Shown here: positions 52,560 to 61,347 of the stretch, piece by piece
Numbering within the stretch: position 1 is the stretch's first letter
How the letters are laid out: each line of letters opens with the position of its first letter
From: UBA1433 sp964581565
GTDB lineage: Bacteria; Bacillota; Clostridia; Eubacteriales; UBA1433
DNA length: 64,000 bases
Assembly (NCBI GenBank): GCA_964581565.1
Contig: CAZOOZ010000001.1
Coordinates: 1-64,000 of the forward strand
Direction of reading: 5' to 3'
Notes under the pieces: generated by a model
What the model was told of the DNA's origin: nothing
The model's input: the letters and a program-made list of their open reading frames with translations, nothing else
The model's database searches: none
Position numbers and translations under genes: made by a program

Positions 52560-53438
52560 ATGATGGATTTATTGACAGTATCAAAAGAATTGTTTTCGAT
52601 GATAAGCATACAAAATATCATTGATATAGCGATTGTTGCCTATATTGCATATAAAATAATTTATTGGGTCAGCGGCACACAGGCGGCGCAAGCGGCAAAA
52701 GGGATTTTACTTATCCTATTACTTACGCAGCTTAGTGATTGGCTGGGATTTATCACGCTTTCTTACATATTAAAAAATCTGCTCACAGTGGGCTTGATCG
52801 TGCTCGTTGTGGTATTTCAGCCGGAACTGAGAAGAGTGCTGAGCAAAATAGGAAGCACTTCATTTTCTGAAAATAAAATTGTAAAGAAAATTATTTCTTT
52901 TACAAGTAAAGATGTAACGCCAAATAAAATCATTGACGAAATTGTTGAAGCTTCCGTTGAAATGGCAAAAAATAAAATAGGTGCGCTCATTGTTGTTGAG
53001 CGGCAATCCAATTTAGAGGATATTATATCAACCGGGGTTAAAATGGAAGCAGATATAAGTTCGGAGCTTTTGACGAATATATTTGTGCCTTATACCCCTC
53101 TTCATGACGGCGCTGCCGTGATAAGACTCGAAAATTCAAAAATAATGGCGGCAGGATGCCTGCTTCCTCTTACGCAAGCAAAAAATTTAAGAAAAGAACT
53201 CGGCACGAGACACAGAGCGGGAATAGGGATGAGTGAAGTAAGCGATGCACTCATTGTTATTATATCGGAAGAAACAGGAACAATTTCCATTGCTGAGAAA
53301 GGGAGCCTGTCAAGATTCTTAAATGCCGCTTCATTAAAAGAGCTTTTAGTGGAAGGACTGACACGAAAAGAAAGCACAATCAATTCAGAGGGTTTATGGA
53401 GGTTTAATTTAAATGACAAAGAACAAAAAGAAAAATAA
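52560..53438 (+). CDS. cdaA: Diadenylate cyclase CdaA (c-di-AMP synthase)
   Basis: A 292-residue membrane protein making c-di-AMP, which controls potassium, turgor and wall homeostasis. Three membrane segments occupy about 20-95; the DAC domain has PLHDGAAVIR (DGA motif) and GTRHRAGIGMSE (RHR motif). I use ATG 52560 after GGTGAT; GTG 52551 is an in-frame alternative. Overlaps cdaR by 26 bases. Confidence 0.95.
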   Translation: MMDLLTVSKELFSMISIQNIIDIAIVAYIAYKIIYWVSGTQAAQAAKGILLILLLTQLSDWLGFITLSYILKNLLTVGLIVLVVVFQPELRRVLSKIGSTSFSENKIVKKIISFTSKDVTPNKIIDEIVEASVEMAKNKIGALIVVERQSNLEDIISTGVKMEADISSELLTNIFVPYTPLHDGAAVIRLENSKIMAAGCLLPLTQAKNLRKELGTRHRAGIGMSEVSDALIVIISEETGTISIAEKGSLSRFLNAASLKELLVEGLTRKESTINSEGLWRFNLNDKEQKEK

Positions 53439-54345
53439 ACTTCTCTATATTGCGCTCTCTTTAGTTATCGCTATCATGATTTGGATGGTAGCATTAAACG
53501 AGGAAAATCCCACGGTGACCCGTAATATGTCTAATGTTGATGTGAGTATTCAAGGCAAGCAATCACTCACTTCTAAAGATCTTATTATTTTGGATGAAGA
53601 AATACAAGTAGATTTGAAATTAAAAGGCCCGGTATTGACTGTGGGCACCGTAAAATCGGATGATTTTGAACTATATATGGATGTATCGGATATCGACGAG
53701 GCTGGTGAGTATAATATCCCCGTCAAGGTAAGCGGGCTGCCTTACGGTGCGGAGCTTAGCAGCATCAGCCCTGCCAATGTCTCCATCACGATAGATGATT
53801 TGATACAAGTAGATATGCCCATCAGCGTAAACAGTACAGGCTCACTCGATAACGGGCTTGCGGTATTTTCCATGAGTTCATCTGTTTCAACTGTTACAAT
53901 AACAGGGCCTCAGAAAATTATCAGCACAATCGATAACGTCGGAGCAACCGTGAATTTAAATGGTATCACGGAAGACGCATCCTTGGAACAACCAATTTAT
54001 GCGTATACACAGGCTGGCATAAAAGTGGAAGGAATCACTTTCAGCAAAGAAGAAACAACGATTGATATTCTTACGGGATATCAAATGGATGCGGATATTT
54101 CGGTATCGGTACAAGGCAAGCCTGCATCCGGTTATGCGATAAGCTCCTTTACTGCAGAACCAAATCAGGTTACAGTAATCAGCAGAGATCAAGATTTATC
54201 AAACATATCCGTTGTGGTGAGTCTGACAGGCAAAGAAAAAGAAGACACTACGTTACTCGCTAAATATAATATTGATGAAGATAGCGTAGTGATCGTAGAC
54301 CCTCCTAAAATTAATGTTACGGTAGCTATTGATCCAGTACCATAA
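53413..54345 (+). CDS. cdaR: CdaA regulator CdaR (YbbR repeats)
   Basis: A 310-residue protein with one N-terminal membrane helix (about 9-27) and three or more extracellular YbbR repeats (VDVSIQGK..., VDMPISVNSTG..., ADISVSVQGKPASGY). In Firmicutes it binds and tunes CdaA. Start after GGAGG inside the cdaA end. glmM usually follows in this operon; here an FAD dehydrogenase does. Confidence 0.92.
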   Translation: MTKNKKKNKLLYIALSLVIAIMIWMVALNEENPTVTRNMSNVDVSIQGKQSLTSKDLIILDEEIQVDLKLKGPVLTVGTVKSDDFELYMDVSDIDEAGEYNIPVKVSGLPYGAELSSISPANVSITIDDLIQVDMPISVNSTGSLDNGLAVFSMSSSVSTVTITGPQKIISTIDNVGATVNLNGITEDASLEQPIYAYTQAGIKVEGITFSKEETTIDILTGYQMDADISVSVQGKPASGYAISSFTAEPNQVTVISRDQDLSNISVVVSLTGKEKEDTTLLAKYNIDEDSVVIVDPPKINVTVAIDPVP

Positions 54346-54378
54346 ATTAAAATCAAAGAAAGATAATAAACAAAAATA

Positions 54379-54404
54379 CAGTATGCTAATCAAAATGCAT
54401 ACTG
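54379..54404 (+). other. Intercistronic hairpin between cdaR and the FAD gene
   Basis: CAGTATGC (54379-54386) pairs with GCATACTG (54397-54404), followed by ATATTTTAT. Weak terminator or processing site. Confidence 0.5.
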
Positions 54405-54423
54405 ATATTTTATCTAAAGGAAT

Positions 54424-56010
54424 ATGAATTATTATATAATAAAAAATTTTAAAATAAGCATTTATGATAATAGTAAGCCTATTCAGAAGGCTGCGGAACT
54501 GTTAAAAATAAAGCTGGAAGATCTTATTGATTTTAAAATCCTGCGGCGTTCTTTGGACTTAAGACATAAAGATAAAGATATTTACACTGTTTATACAGCA
54601 ATCTTTGCTTTAAAATGTCCAAGGCCAGACAGCAAATTATTAGAGGCATACGAGCCTGTAAAAAACGATAAGAATAGAGTTTTTACTGGAACAGCATTAC
54701 AGGCCCGGCCGGTCATCGTCGGATGCGGCCCTGCGGGATTATTTTGTGCGATGACATTTTTAGAAAATGGAATTGCACCAATCATTGTCGAGAGAGGTGC
54801 ACGTATAACACAGCGCATACAGGATATAAAACATTTTCAGAAAAACAGAGTGGTCAATCCACAAAGCAACGTATGCTTCGGAGAAGGTGGGGCAGGCACA
54901 TTTTCCGACGGGAAACTGACAAGCAGAAGTAAAGATATTCGTCACAATAAAGTATTGAAAACTTTTGTAAAGTATGGAGCCGATGAAAGCATCTTATATG
55001 ATCACAGACCGCACGTAGGCACAGATATACTCAGAAGAGTCATTACAAATATGACAGATGACCTCGTCTGCAGAGGAGCGGAATTTTATTTCAACACTTG
55101 TTTTGAAAATGCGGATATAAAGAATGGTGCGGTAAGGGCTGTTCAATGTGCAGATTTGGAAATAAAAACCAATGTGCTTCTTCTTTCGACCGGACACAGC
55201 GCACGTGACACGTACGAAATGATGTATGAAAAAGGGCTGGCAATGGAGCCGAAGCCATTTGCGGTGGGAGTGCGTGTCGAGCATCTTCGTCGTGATATCG
55301 ACAGGGCAACGTATCAGAAACATTATTTACAAGCTTCTCTTCCTGCGGCTGAATATATATTAAAATACAAAGACAGTTCGGGCAGAGGCATATATACCTT
55401 TTGCAATTGCCCCGGCGGAGAAGTTATTGCCTGCATTACACAAAAGGAAATGCTTTGCATCAATGGAATGAGTTATTCAAAAAGAGATGCCGTCAATTCA
55501 AACAGCGCTGTTGTGATCACAGTCAATCAAAAAGATTTTAATTCAGCGATGCCGCTTGCCGGAATTGAATTCCAGAGGAAACTTGAACACCAGGCTTATG
55601 TTTTGGGAGGCGAAAACTATAACGCGCCTGTTATGAGCCTCGGCGATTTCCTCTCACATACAGACAGCAAAGGATTTGGCAAAGTAACACCATCCTATCT
55701 TCCGGGTATCAGAAAAGCGGATCTGCATGATTGCCTGCCGCAAAGCATAACGGAACCTTTGAAAAGGGCCATTATGGATTTTGGCTGCAAATTAAAAGGC
55801 TTTGACAGCGCGAATGCTTATATTACGGCGGCTGAGAGCAGAACATCTTCTCCTGTTCGATTGCTTCGAAATAAAAACTGTGAAAGTATTAATGTGAAAG
55901 GATTATTTGTTGCAGGGGAAGGCAGCGGGTATGCGGGTGGCATTGTAAGCAGCGCTATTGACGGCATAAAAGCAGCCGAAGGCTGCATGGAAACGTTGCT
56001 TAATAAATAG
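54424..56010 (+). CDS. FAD-dependent dehydrogenase (NAD(P)/FAD oxidoreductase)
   Basis: A 528-residue flavoprotein. An N-terminal region (1-90) with RRSLDLRHKDKDIYTVYTA precedes the dinucleotide-binding VIVGCGPAGLFCAMTFLENG (near 98). CFGEGGAGTFSDGKLTSR and a C-terminal GLFVAGEGSGYAGGIVSSA (FAD-binding) are typical of a large uncharacterised Firmicute family often found near cdaA-cdaR-glmM. Its reaction is not known. The AAAGGA ribosome site is unusually close to ATG. Confidence 0.85.
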   Translation: MNYYIIKNFKISIYDNSKPIQKAAELLKIKLEDLIDFKILRRSLDLRHKDKDIYTVYTAIFALKCPRPDSKLLEAYEPVKNDKNRVFTGTALQARPVIVGCGPAGLFCAMTFLENGIAPIIVERGARITQRIQDIKHFQKNRVVNPQSNVCFGEGGAGTFSDGKLTSRSKDIRHNKVLKTFVKYGADESILYDHRPHVGTDILRRVITNMTDDLVCRGAEFYFNTCFENADIKNGAVRAVQCADLEIKTNVLLLSTGHSARDTYEMMYEKGLAMEPKPFAVGVRVEHLRRDIDRATYQKHYLQASLPAAEYILKYKDSSGRGIYTFCNCPGGEVIACITQKEMLCINGMSYSKRDAVNSNSAVVITVNQKDFNSAMPLAGIEFQRKLEHQAYVLGGENYNAPVMSLGDFLSHTDSKGFGKVTPSYLPGIRKADLHDCLPQSITEPLKRAIMDFGCKLKGFDSANAYITAAESRTSSPVRLLRNKNCESINVKGLFVAGEGSGYAGGIVSSAIDGIKAAEGCMETLLNK

Positions 56011-56073
56011 TTAAAATAGGCCTAAAATTTAATTATAGATTAAATTAATTCCATAAAGAAGTAATAAAAATTG

Positions 56074-56112
56074 CGGTTTTGTCATCTCATATATCAAAGC
56101 CGTTATTTTTAT
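56074..56112 (+). terminator. Terminator after the FAD gene
   Basis: CGGTTTTG (56074-56081) pairs with CAAAGCCG (56095-56102, one G-T) and TTATTTTTAT follows. It separates this transcript from the convergent SDR gene. Confidence 0.7.
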
Positions 56113-56154
56113 ATAAATCTACTTTATTTGTAATATTCATGTCATATCCTTTTT

Positions 56155-56859
56155 TTATTTTTTATATTTCCAACCATCATCATCATGGTAAATCATTGAT
56201 TTTGTCATGCCACCATCTACGGTAATGTTCTGCCCCGTAATAAAGTTGCTTTTTTCATCACATAGAAACATAACAGCGTTGACTATGTCAGCAGGCTCTC
56301 CGATTCTTCCTACAGGATGCTGAGCATGATCGGCATCGGAAAAGCTTGTATTTTTTGTATCGATCCAGCCGGGAGATATAGAATTCACACGTGCTTTGCC
56401 TTTAAGGGTGACAGCCATCGCATGTGTCAGAGAAACAATACCTCCTTTGGCGGCCGTATAGCTTTCCGTATTTGCCTGGCTCATAAGATACCGCGTCGAT
56501 GAGATATTTACAATACTTGCATTGTCACTAAAGTGTTGTATAAAAAGTTTTGTGAGCATATAAGGCGCGCTGATACCTACACGCAAAACGTAATTGAAAT
56601 CATCATAGGAGCAATCGGCAAGCCCGCCCTTTGTTAAACAAGCATTGTTAATCAAAAAATCGATTTTGCCATATTCGGTGATAACTCTGTCAGCAAAGGC
56701 ACAGAGCATGTCGTAATCTGCAATATCGCCTATAAAATAATCATTGGCCAATAGGTCGATGACACATACAATAACGCCTTGTTTTTTAAATTCATCACAA
56801 ATGGCTTTGCCAATACCTCTTGCCCCGCCTGTCACTACGGCAACTTTCTGTTTTCTCAT
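56155..56859 (-). CDS. Short-chain dehydrogenase/reductase (SDR)
   Basis: A 234-residue classical SDR. Cofactor motif VVTGGARGIG at the N-terminus, NNA in LINNACLTKGG (near 90), catalytic Ser in NISSTR and YTAAK (near 133-137), and C-terminal FITGQNITVDGGMTKS. The acidic residue after the second strand (CVIDLLA) suggests NAD(H) use. Substrate unknown. The ribosome site is weak. Confidence 0.85.
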   Translation of the reverse strand: MRKQKVAVVTGGARGIGKAICDEFKKQGVIVCVIDLLANDYFIGDIADYDMLCAFADRVITEYGKIDFLINNACLTKGGLADCSYDDFNYVLRVGISAPYMLTKLFIQHFSDNASIVNISSTRYLMSQANTESYTAAKGGIVSLTHAMAVTLKGKARVNSISPGWIDTKNTSFSDADHAQHPVGRIGEPADIVNAVMFLCDEKSNFITGQNITVDGGMTKSMIYHDDDGWKYKK

Positions 56860-56910
56860 AGTGTGTTTTCTCTTTTCTATAGTCCATCAAAATATTATCT
56901 GTAAAATTGA

Positions 56911-58032
56911 TTATGTTTCTAATATCTCGGAGACTTTTTTCAACTCGTCTATGATATGAATATGCTGCGGACATGCAGCTTCACATTGACCGCATTCGAT
57001 ACATTTAGAGGCAACGCCTCCCGACCTGGTTTCCCACATATACTTTCTTTTTGCTTCTTTTAAATTATTGTAAATCAAATGGATATTCATTGCACCAAAT
57101 ATTTTTGGAATCACAATTTCCTGTGGGCAGCCCTTGGTGCAATATTGGCAGCTTGTGCAGGGAATACTGGGAATCGAAGTTAGCTTTTGCTGTACTTTTT
57201 CTACGATTTTCTTTTCATCATTGCTGAGCGGTTGAAAGTTTTGCATATATGACAAATTGTCTTTCATTTGTTCAAGTGTTGACATTCCGCTCAACACGGT
57301 GACTAAACCATTCAGGGATGCGGCATAGCGAATAGCCCAGGATGCAATCGATGCATTTGGGTTTGCTTCTTTTAAAACAGCATTCAAATATCCGGGCAGA
57401 TCCGCCAGAGAACCTCCTTTGACAGGCTCCATAATAACGACCGGTTTATGATGCCTTCTGGCTACTTCATAGCATTTTTGTGACTGTATTGTGGGGCTTT
57501 GCCAATCGGCATAGTTGATTTGAAGTTGAACAAATTCCACTTCGGGATGTTTTATGAGCACATCATCAAGCACGTCGGCTGTGTCGTGGAATGAAAAACC
57601 GAGGTGCCTAATAAGACCTTTTTGCTTCTGTAGGGCCAGGAAGTCCCAAATGCCAAAGTCGTCAAAGGCTTGTGTGCGGTTATCGCCTAAATTATGCAAA
57701 AGATAAAAATCAAAATAGCCTGTTCCTGTTCGTTTCAGGGAAGTCCAAAACATGTCTTGCGCTTCTTGCGCTGTTTTGGCTCCGGCCCATGCCGGCAACT
57801 TGGTGGCGAGCAAAAAACTTTCCCGCGGGTAGCGATCTACGAGAGCAGCTTTGATTGCCTCTTCTGATTTGCCGTTTAGATATCCATACGCTGTATCAAA
57901 ATATGTGAAACCTTTTTCCAAAAATAAATCCACCATTTGTTTTAATTGCTCGATATCTACTTCATCACCTATCATCGGAGGCCTCATCAGACCAAATCCG
58001 AGTTTTTTTATATTTTCTCCTAAATACGCCAT
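56911..58032 (-). CDS. Aldo/keto reductase with C-terminal 4Fe-4S ferredoxin domain
   Basis: A 373-residue fusion. The AKR barrel (about 1-275) has YFDTAYGY with the catalytic Tyr, KLPAW and LLHNLGD. Then CTSCQYCTKGCPQ (near 285-297) and CIECGQCEAACPQ (near 347-359) supply two cluster motifs. This type is common in anaerobes and suggests ferredoxin-linked rather than purely NADPH-linked reduction. ATG 58032 lies 8 bases after AGGAGGG; the TTG at 58038 is rejected. Confidence 0.9.
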   Translation of the reverse strand: MAYLGENIKKLGFGLMRPPMIGDEVDIEQLKQMVDLFLEKGFTYFDTAYGYLNGKSEEAIKAALVDRYPRESFLLATKLPAWAGAKTAQEAQDMFWTSLKRTGTGYFDFYLLHNLGDNRTQAFDDFGIWDFLALQKQKGLIRHLGFSFHDTADVLDDVLIKHPEVEFVQLQINYADWQSPTIQSQKCYEVARRHHKPVVIMEPVKGGSLADLPGYLNAVLKEANPNASIASWAIRYAASLNGLVTVLSGMSTLEQMKDNLSYMQNFQPLSNDEKKIVEKVQQKLTSIPSIPCTSCQYCTKGCPQEIVIPKIFGAMNIHLIYNNLKEAKRKYMWETRSGGVASKCIECGQCEAACPQHIHIIDELKKVSEILET

Positions 58033-58170
58033 GTGCAAATCCCTCCTGTTTTATAAACTTTATTTTGTCAATAATAGAAAAATATAAAGAAATTAATATA
58101 ATAATAACACTTGTAGTTTACTCTAAGTCAATATCTTTTTTATAATCAGTTTATTGATGATCATATAAAT

Positions 58171-58200
58171 AAAACAGACAGTTCAAATACTGTCTGTTTT
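58171..58200 (-). terminator. Terminator of the feo operon
   Basis: AAAACAGACAGT (58171-58182) pairs perfectly with ACTGTCTGTTTT (58189-58200) around six bases. Read on the minus strand a T-rich tail (TTTTATTTAT) follows. The gap 58048-58170 holds no gene. Confidence 0.85.
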
Positions 58201-58245
58201 AGGTGTTATTTTGCTATGTAGGTATATATTCTATATATTCTCATA

Positions 58246-58428
58246 TCATTTTTCTTTTGTGTCATGACATATCGAAGAACTTGCGCAACCCTTACAAGCG
58301 TATCCGCAGCTGCAAGAGGCGCCTTTTTTCTTATTTTTTCTCATATAGACGAGAATAACAGCAACAATTGCAGCGATAACTAGGCTGATAAGAATGGTAG
58401 CAAGATTATTTGTAATAAATGTAAACAT
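58246..58428 (-). CDS. FeoB-associated Cys-rich membrane protein
   Basis: A 60-residue protein with one membrane helix (about 8-30), a short basic patch (MRKNKKK), and a Cys-rich tail CSCGYACKGCASSSIC. This type regularly follows feoB in Firmicutes and is thought to assist Fe2+ transport or metal hand-off. Ribosome site AAAGGAG; 20 bases after feoB. Confidence 0.9.
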   Translation of the reverse strand: MFTFITNNLATILISLVIAAIVAVILVYMRKNKKKGASCSCGYACKGCASSSICHDTKEK

Positions 58429-58448
58429 CTTTTATGCTCCTTTCTATA

Positions 58449-60611
58449 TTATGCAATTGCTTTTTCTTTCAGGCTGTCATTTTCTCTATAGGGTCTAAAG
58501 AGCAGGAAAAGGAACAGCGCTGCGGTGATCAGAGCAAAGACAGTGCCGGCTCCAAATGCTCCTGTGATAAAGAAATTTCCGAATTGGTAGACGCAAAATG
58601 CGACAGCGTAAGCAAATAGCGTTTGGTATCCGATAGCAAACCAAGTCCATTTTGCACTGTTCATTTCACGCTTGATAGCTCCGATTGCTGCAAAACAGGG
58701 AGCACACAGTAAATTGAATACCAGGAATGAATATGCGGAAATAATTGTAAAGCTTGAGGCCAGCGTTCCCCAAATTTCCACTCCGTTTTCGGCAACTTCC
58801 GCAAAGCCGTATAACACGCCGAAAGTGCCTACCACATTTTCTTTAGCAACAAGCCCCGTAATGGTTGCCACCGCTGCTTGCCAATGGCCCCAGCCCAAAG
58901 GAGAGAAGATCCAGGCAATGGCGTTTCCTATACCTGCAAGAAATCCATCGCTTATGTCATCTACCATGCCAAATTTTCCGTCAACGACTCCAAAGCTTGA
59001 TAGGAACCAAATCACAATGGCTGAGAGCAGAATTACCGTGCCCGCTTTTTTGATAAAAGACCAGCTGCGCTCCCACATACTGCGCAGTACATTGCCTACA
59101 GTCGGTAAGTGATAGGCGGGAAGCTCCATGACAAAAGGAGCAGGGTTTCCGGCAAACATGCGTGATTTTTTTAAAATAATACCGGAACAAATAATAGCCG
59201 CAATGCCGACAAAATATGCGCTGGGGGCCACCCACCAAGCACCGCCGAACAAGGCGCCTGCAATCAAAGCGATGATAGGCAGTTTTGCGCCGCATGGAAT
59301 GAAGGAAGTCGTAATAATCGTCATTTTTCTGTCGCGGTCGTTTTCGATTGTTCTGGAAGCCATAATACCTGGAACGCTGCAGCCCGTGCCAATCAACATC
59401 GGGATAAATGATTTTCCGGAAAGACCGAATTTTCTAAAGATTCTATCCATAATAAAAGCGACACGCGCCATGTAACCGCAGGCTTCGAGTAAAGCAATAA
59501 AAGCAAACAATACGAGCATTTGCGGCACAAAGCCAAGTACTGCGCCCACACCGCCTATAATACCGTCGATAATCAGGCTGTTGAGCCAGGCGGCTGTGCC
59601 CAAATTGTTTAGACCGTTTTCAACCAGTACAGGAATACCCGGTATGCTGAGCCCGAATAAGCTCCAGCCTTCGCCAAACACACCGTCATTTGCCCAGTCT
59701 GTGACAAGCGTGCCAATTGTTGTTACAGATACATAATAGACAATAAACATAACGATGGCGAAAATGGGAAGTGCCAGATAACGGTTGGTCACAATTTTAT
59801 CAATTTTATCCGAGATGCTCAGCTTTCCTGCATTTTGCTTTACGCAGCTGTCTTTGATGATAGACGTGATATATTTATAACGTTCATTTGTTATAATACT
59901 TTCGGAATCATCATCTAACTTATCTTCTGCAATGGTAATGATATTTTCAATTTTAGGATCAACTTTGATTTGCTGGTCAATTTTACTGTCCCGTTCAAAA
60001 ATCTTAATTGCATAAAAACGCTTTTGTGCATCGTCAATGCTGTCATCTAGTGTAGCTTCAATGACAGAAAGTGCGTCTTCAACTGTTTTATCAAATCTAT
60101 GTACGACAGGCGTTTTCACATTTTTTTCGGCAAGTTGAATTGCTTTGCTTGCTGCGTCATCAATACCAGTTCCTTTCAGGGCTGAAATTGCAACAATGGG
60201 GCAACCGAGCGTTTTGGAGAGGTGCTCTATATCGACCTTATCTTTGTTTTTATTGACAATATCAATCATATTAACAGCTATAACGACGGGAATACCAAGC
60301 TCAAGCAACTGCGTTGTGAGATATAAATTTCGCTCAATATTCGTGCCGTCAATGATATTTAAAATCACATCGGGGCGTTCTTGAATCAAGTAATTTCTGG
60401 CGATTACCTCTTCAAGAGTGTAGGGTGAAAGCGAATATATCCCCGGTAAATCTATGATGATAACATTTTTGTTGGTTTTTAGTTTTCCTTCTTTTTTTTC
60501 TACTGTCACACCGGGCCAGTTGCCGACAAATTGGTTTGAACCGGTCAGTGCGTTAAAAAGCGTTGTCTTGCCGCTGTTTGGATTGCCGGCAAGAGCTATT
60601 TTAATAGACAT
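58449..60611 (-). CDS. feoB: Ferrous iron transport protein B
   Basis: A 720-residue Fe2+ transporter with a cytoplasmic GTPase domain (1-165: GNPNSGKTTLFNALTG, DLPGIYSLSPY, NMID), a GDI-like region, and a membrane part with two Gate domains (GTGCSVPGIMASRTIENDRD, and the second near 540-650). AAGGAGGG ribosome site. An operator-like repeat lies just upstream (60640-60655), so it may have its own iron-responsive promoter in addition to readthrough from feoA. Confidence 0.97.
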   Translation of the reverse strand: MSIKIALAGNPNSGKTTLFNALTGSNQFVGNWPGVTVEKKEGKLKTNKNVIIIDLPGIYSLSPYTLEEVIARNYLIQERPDVILNIIDGTNIERNLYLTTQLLELGIPVVIAVNMIDIVNKNKDKVDIEHLSKTLGCPIVAISALKGTGIDDAASKAIQLAEKNVKTPVVHRFDKTVEDALSVIEATLDDSIDDAQKRFYAIKIFERDSKIDQQIKVDPKIENIITIAEDKLDDDSESIITNERYKYITSIIKDSCVKQNAGKLSISDKIDKIVTNRYLALPIFAIVMFIVYYVSVTTIGTLVTDWANDGVFGEGWSLFGLSIPGIPVLVENGLNNLGTAAWLNSLIIDGIIGGVGAVLGFVPQMLVLFAFIALLEACGYMARVAFIMDRIFRKFGLSGKSFIPMLIGTGCSVPGIMASRTIENDRDRKMTIITTSFIPCGAKLPIIALIAGALFGGAWWVAPSAYFVGIAAIICSGIILKKSRMFAGNPAPFVMELPAYHLPTVGNVLRSMWERSWSFIKKAGTVILLSAIVIWFLSSFGVVDGKFGMVDDISDGFLAGIGNAIAWIFSPLGWGHWQAAVATITGLVAKENVVGTFGVLYGFAEVAENGVEIWGTLASSFTIISAYSFLVFNLLCAPCFAAIGAIKREMNSAKWTWFAIGYQTLFAYAVAFCVYQFGNFFITGAFGAGTVFALITAALFLFLLFRPYRENDSLKEKAIA

Positions 60612-60639
60612 TCTTATCCCTCCTTATGGCATGCTTATA

Positions 60640-60655
60640 GTTAGAAAAAACTAAC
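60640..60655 (-). promoter_or_regulatory. GTTAG-N6-CTAAC operator in front of feoB
   Basis: GTTAG (60640-60644), six A, CTAAC (60651-60655), same spacing as the other three sites. It lies between feoA and feoB, after a small terminator-like hairpin, in a region with a possible TTTACA -35 on the minus strand. Least extended of the four. Confidence 0.6.
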
Positions 60656-60672
60656 CATAAGTGTAAAAATAA

Positions 60673-60688
60673 CAGAGAATTTTCTCTG
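60673..60688 (-). terminator. Small hairpin after feoA, possible attenuator
   Basis: CAGAGA (60673-60678) and TCTCTG (60683-60688) pair; on the minus strand TTATTTTTAC follows. Six pairs only, so partial termination at best. Confidence 0.4.
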
Positions 60689-60700
60689 GCATAATGTTTT

Positions 60701-60922
60701 TTATTCGATTTCAATCATCTGCGCATCCGCTTTTCTGATTGATAGTTCATATCCTCTTACTGTCACCTCAATCGGATCCCCCAGAGGCGCAACTTTACGT
60801 ATATGGATTTGTGTGCCTTTTGTAATGCCCATATCCATGATACGTCGTTTTACCGCACCTTGCCCGTGAAGCTTCACAACGGTGACATCTTGGCGGCATT
60901 TTGCATCTCTTAATGTGAACAT
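60701..60922 (-). CDS. feoA: FeoA family SH3-like protein (second of pair)
   Basis: A 73-residue protein with the FeoA core: QGAVKRRIMDMGITKGTQIH then IRKVAPLGDPIEVTVRGYEL and a closing IRKADAQMIEI. FeoA domains bind FeoB and tune transport. Ribosome site AAAGGAG. It is the closer match to canonical FeoA of the two copies. Confidence 0.92.
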   Translation of the reverse strand: MFTLRDAKCRQDVTVVKLHGQGAVKRRIMDMGITKGTQIHIRKVAPLGDPIEVTVRGYELSIRKADAQMIEIE

Positions 60923-60950
60923 AGATAACTCCTTTCGGTAAAATTTATAT

Positions 60951-61163
60951 TTATACCATTATTTTATTTGCCATTTCCTGACTGATTGCGATTCTGGATT
61001 CCTTTATATTTACAATGACATTACCGTTGTTTTTTGAAATAACGATGACATTGCTGCCTGTAACAAAACCAAGACTTTCAAGGAAACGCTTGATATCTTC
61101 TTTACCGGTAACTTTTTTTATAAAGTTCATTTCGCCTGTTTTCGCCATTGTCAGCGGCATCAT
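60951..61163 (-). CDS. FeoA family protein (first of pair)
   Basis: A 70-residue SH3-like protein (RFLESLGFVTGSNVIVISKN, then ESRIAISQEMANKI). It shares the FeoA layout but is more divergent. ATG 61163 sits 5 bases after AGGAG; GTG 61169 overlaps that site. First gene of the feo operon, downstream of two operators. Confidence 0.88.
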   Translation of the reverse strand: MMPLTMAKTGEMNFIKKVTGKEDIKRFLESLGFVTGSNVIVISKNNGNVIVNIKESRIAISQEMANKIMV

Positions 61164-61190
61164 GATCACTCCTTTTATGTCAGTGGAACA

Positions 61191-61214
61191 TTAAGTTAGA
61201 TTGATCTAACTTAA
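61191..61214 (-). promoter_or_regulatory. Operator of the feo operon, proximal
   Basis: Arms TTAAGTTAGAT (61191-61201) and ATCTAACTTAA (61204-61214) form a 24-base inverted repeat containing GTTAG-N6-CTAAC. It lies downstream of the predicted promoter and about 30 bases from the FeoA start. Confidence 0.75.
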
Positions 61215-61217
61215 ATA

Positions 61218-61237
61218 AGGTTAGCATATGCTAACCT
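61218..61237 (-). promoter_or_regulatory. Operator of the feo operon, distal, overlapping the promoter
   Basis: AGGTTAGCATATGCTAACCT is a perfect 20-base palindrome with GTTAG-N6-CTAAC, close to the DtxR/IdeR box. Its centre is 25 bases from the proximal site. It overlaps the space between TTGACA (61247-61242, minus) and TAACCT. Confidence 0.8.
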
Positions 61238-61247
61238 GTTTTGTCAA
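61232..61247 (-). promoter_or_regulatory. Predicted feo promoter -35 region
   Basis: On the minus strand TTGACA (61247-61242) has a perfect -35 match. An 18-base spacer leads to TAACCT inside the distal operator, so a bound repressor would block polymerase. Confidence 0.5.
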
Positions 61248-61283
61248 TAGTTTTTTTGATAAAAATTTCTATTTTTACCAAAT

Positions 61284-61312
61284 TTGAACTTTTGTCAAGT
61301 ATATGATATGAT
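61284..61312 (+). promoter_or_regulatory. Predicted promoter of the DtxR-family regulator
   Basis: TTGAAC (61284-61289), 17 bases, TATGAT (61307-61312). It is divergent from the feo promoter, with the two operators between them and the feo start. Confidence 0.55.
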
Positions 61313-61347
61313 ATTTTATAATAGCCTTTGGCAGCAGGAGGGAAAAT

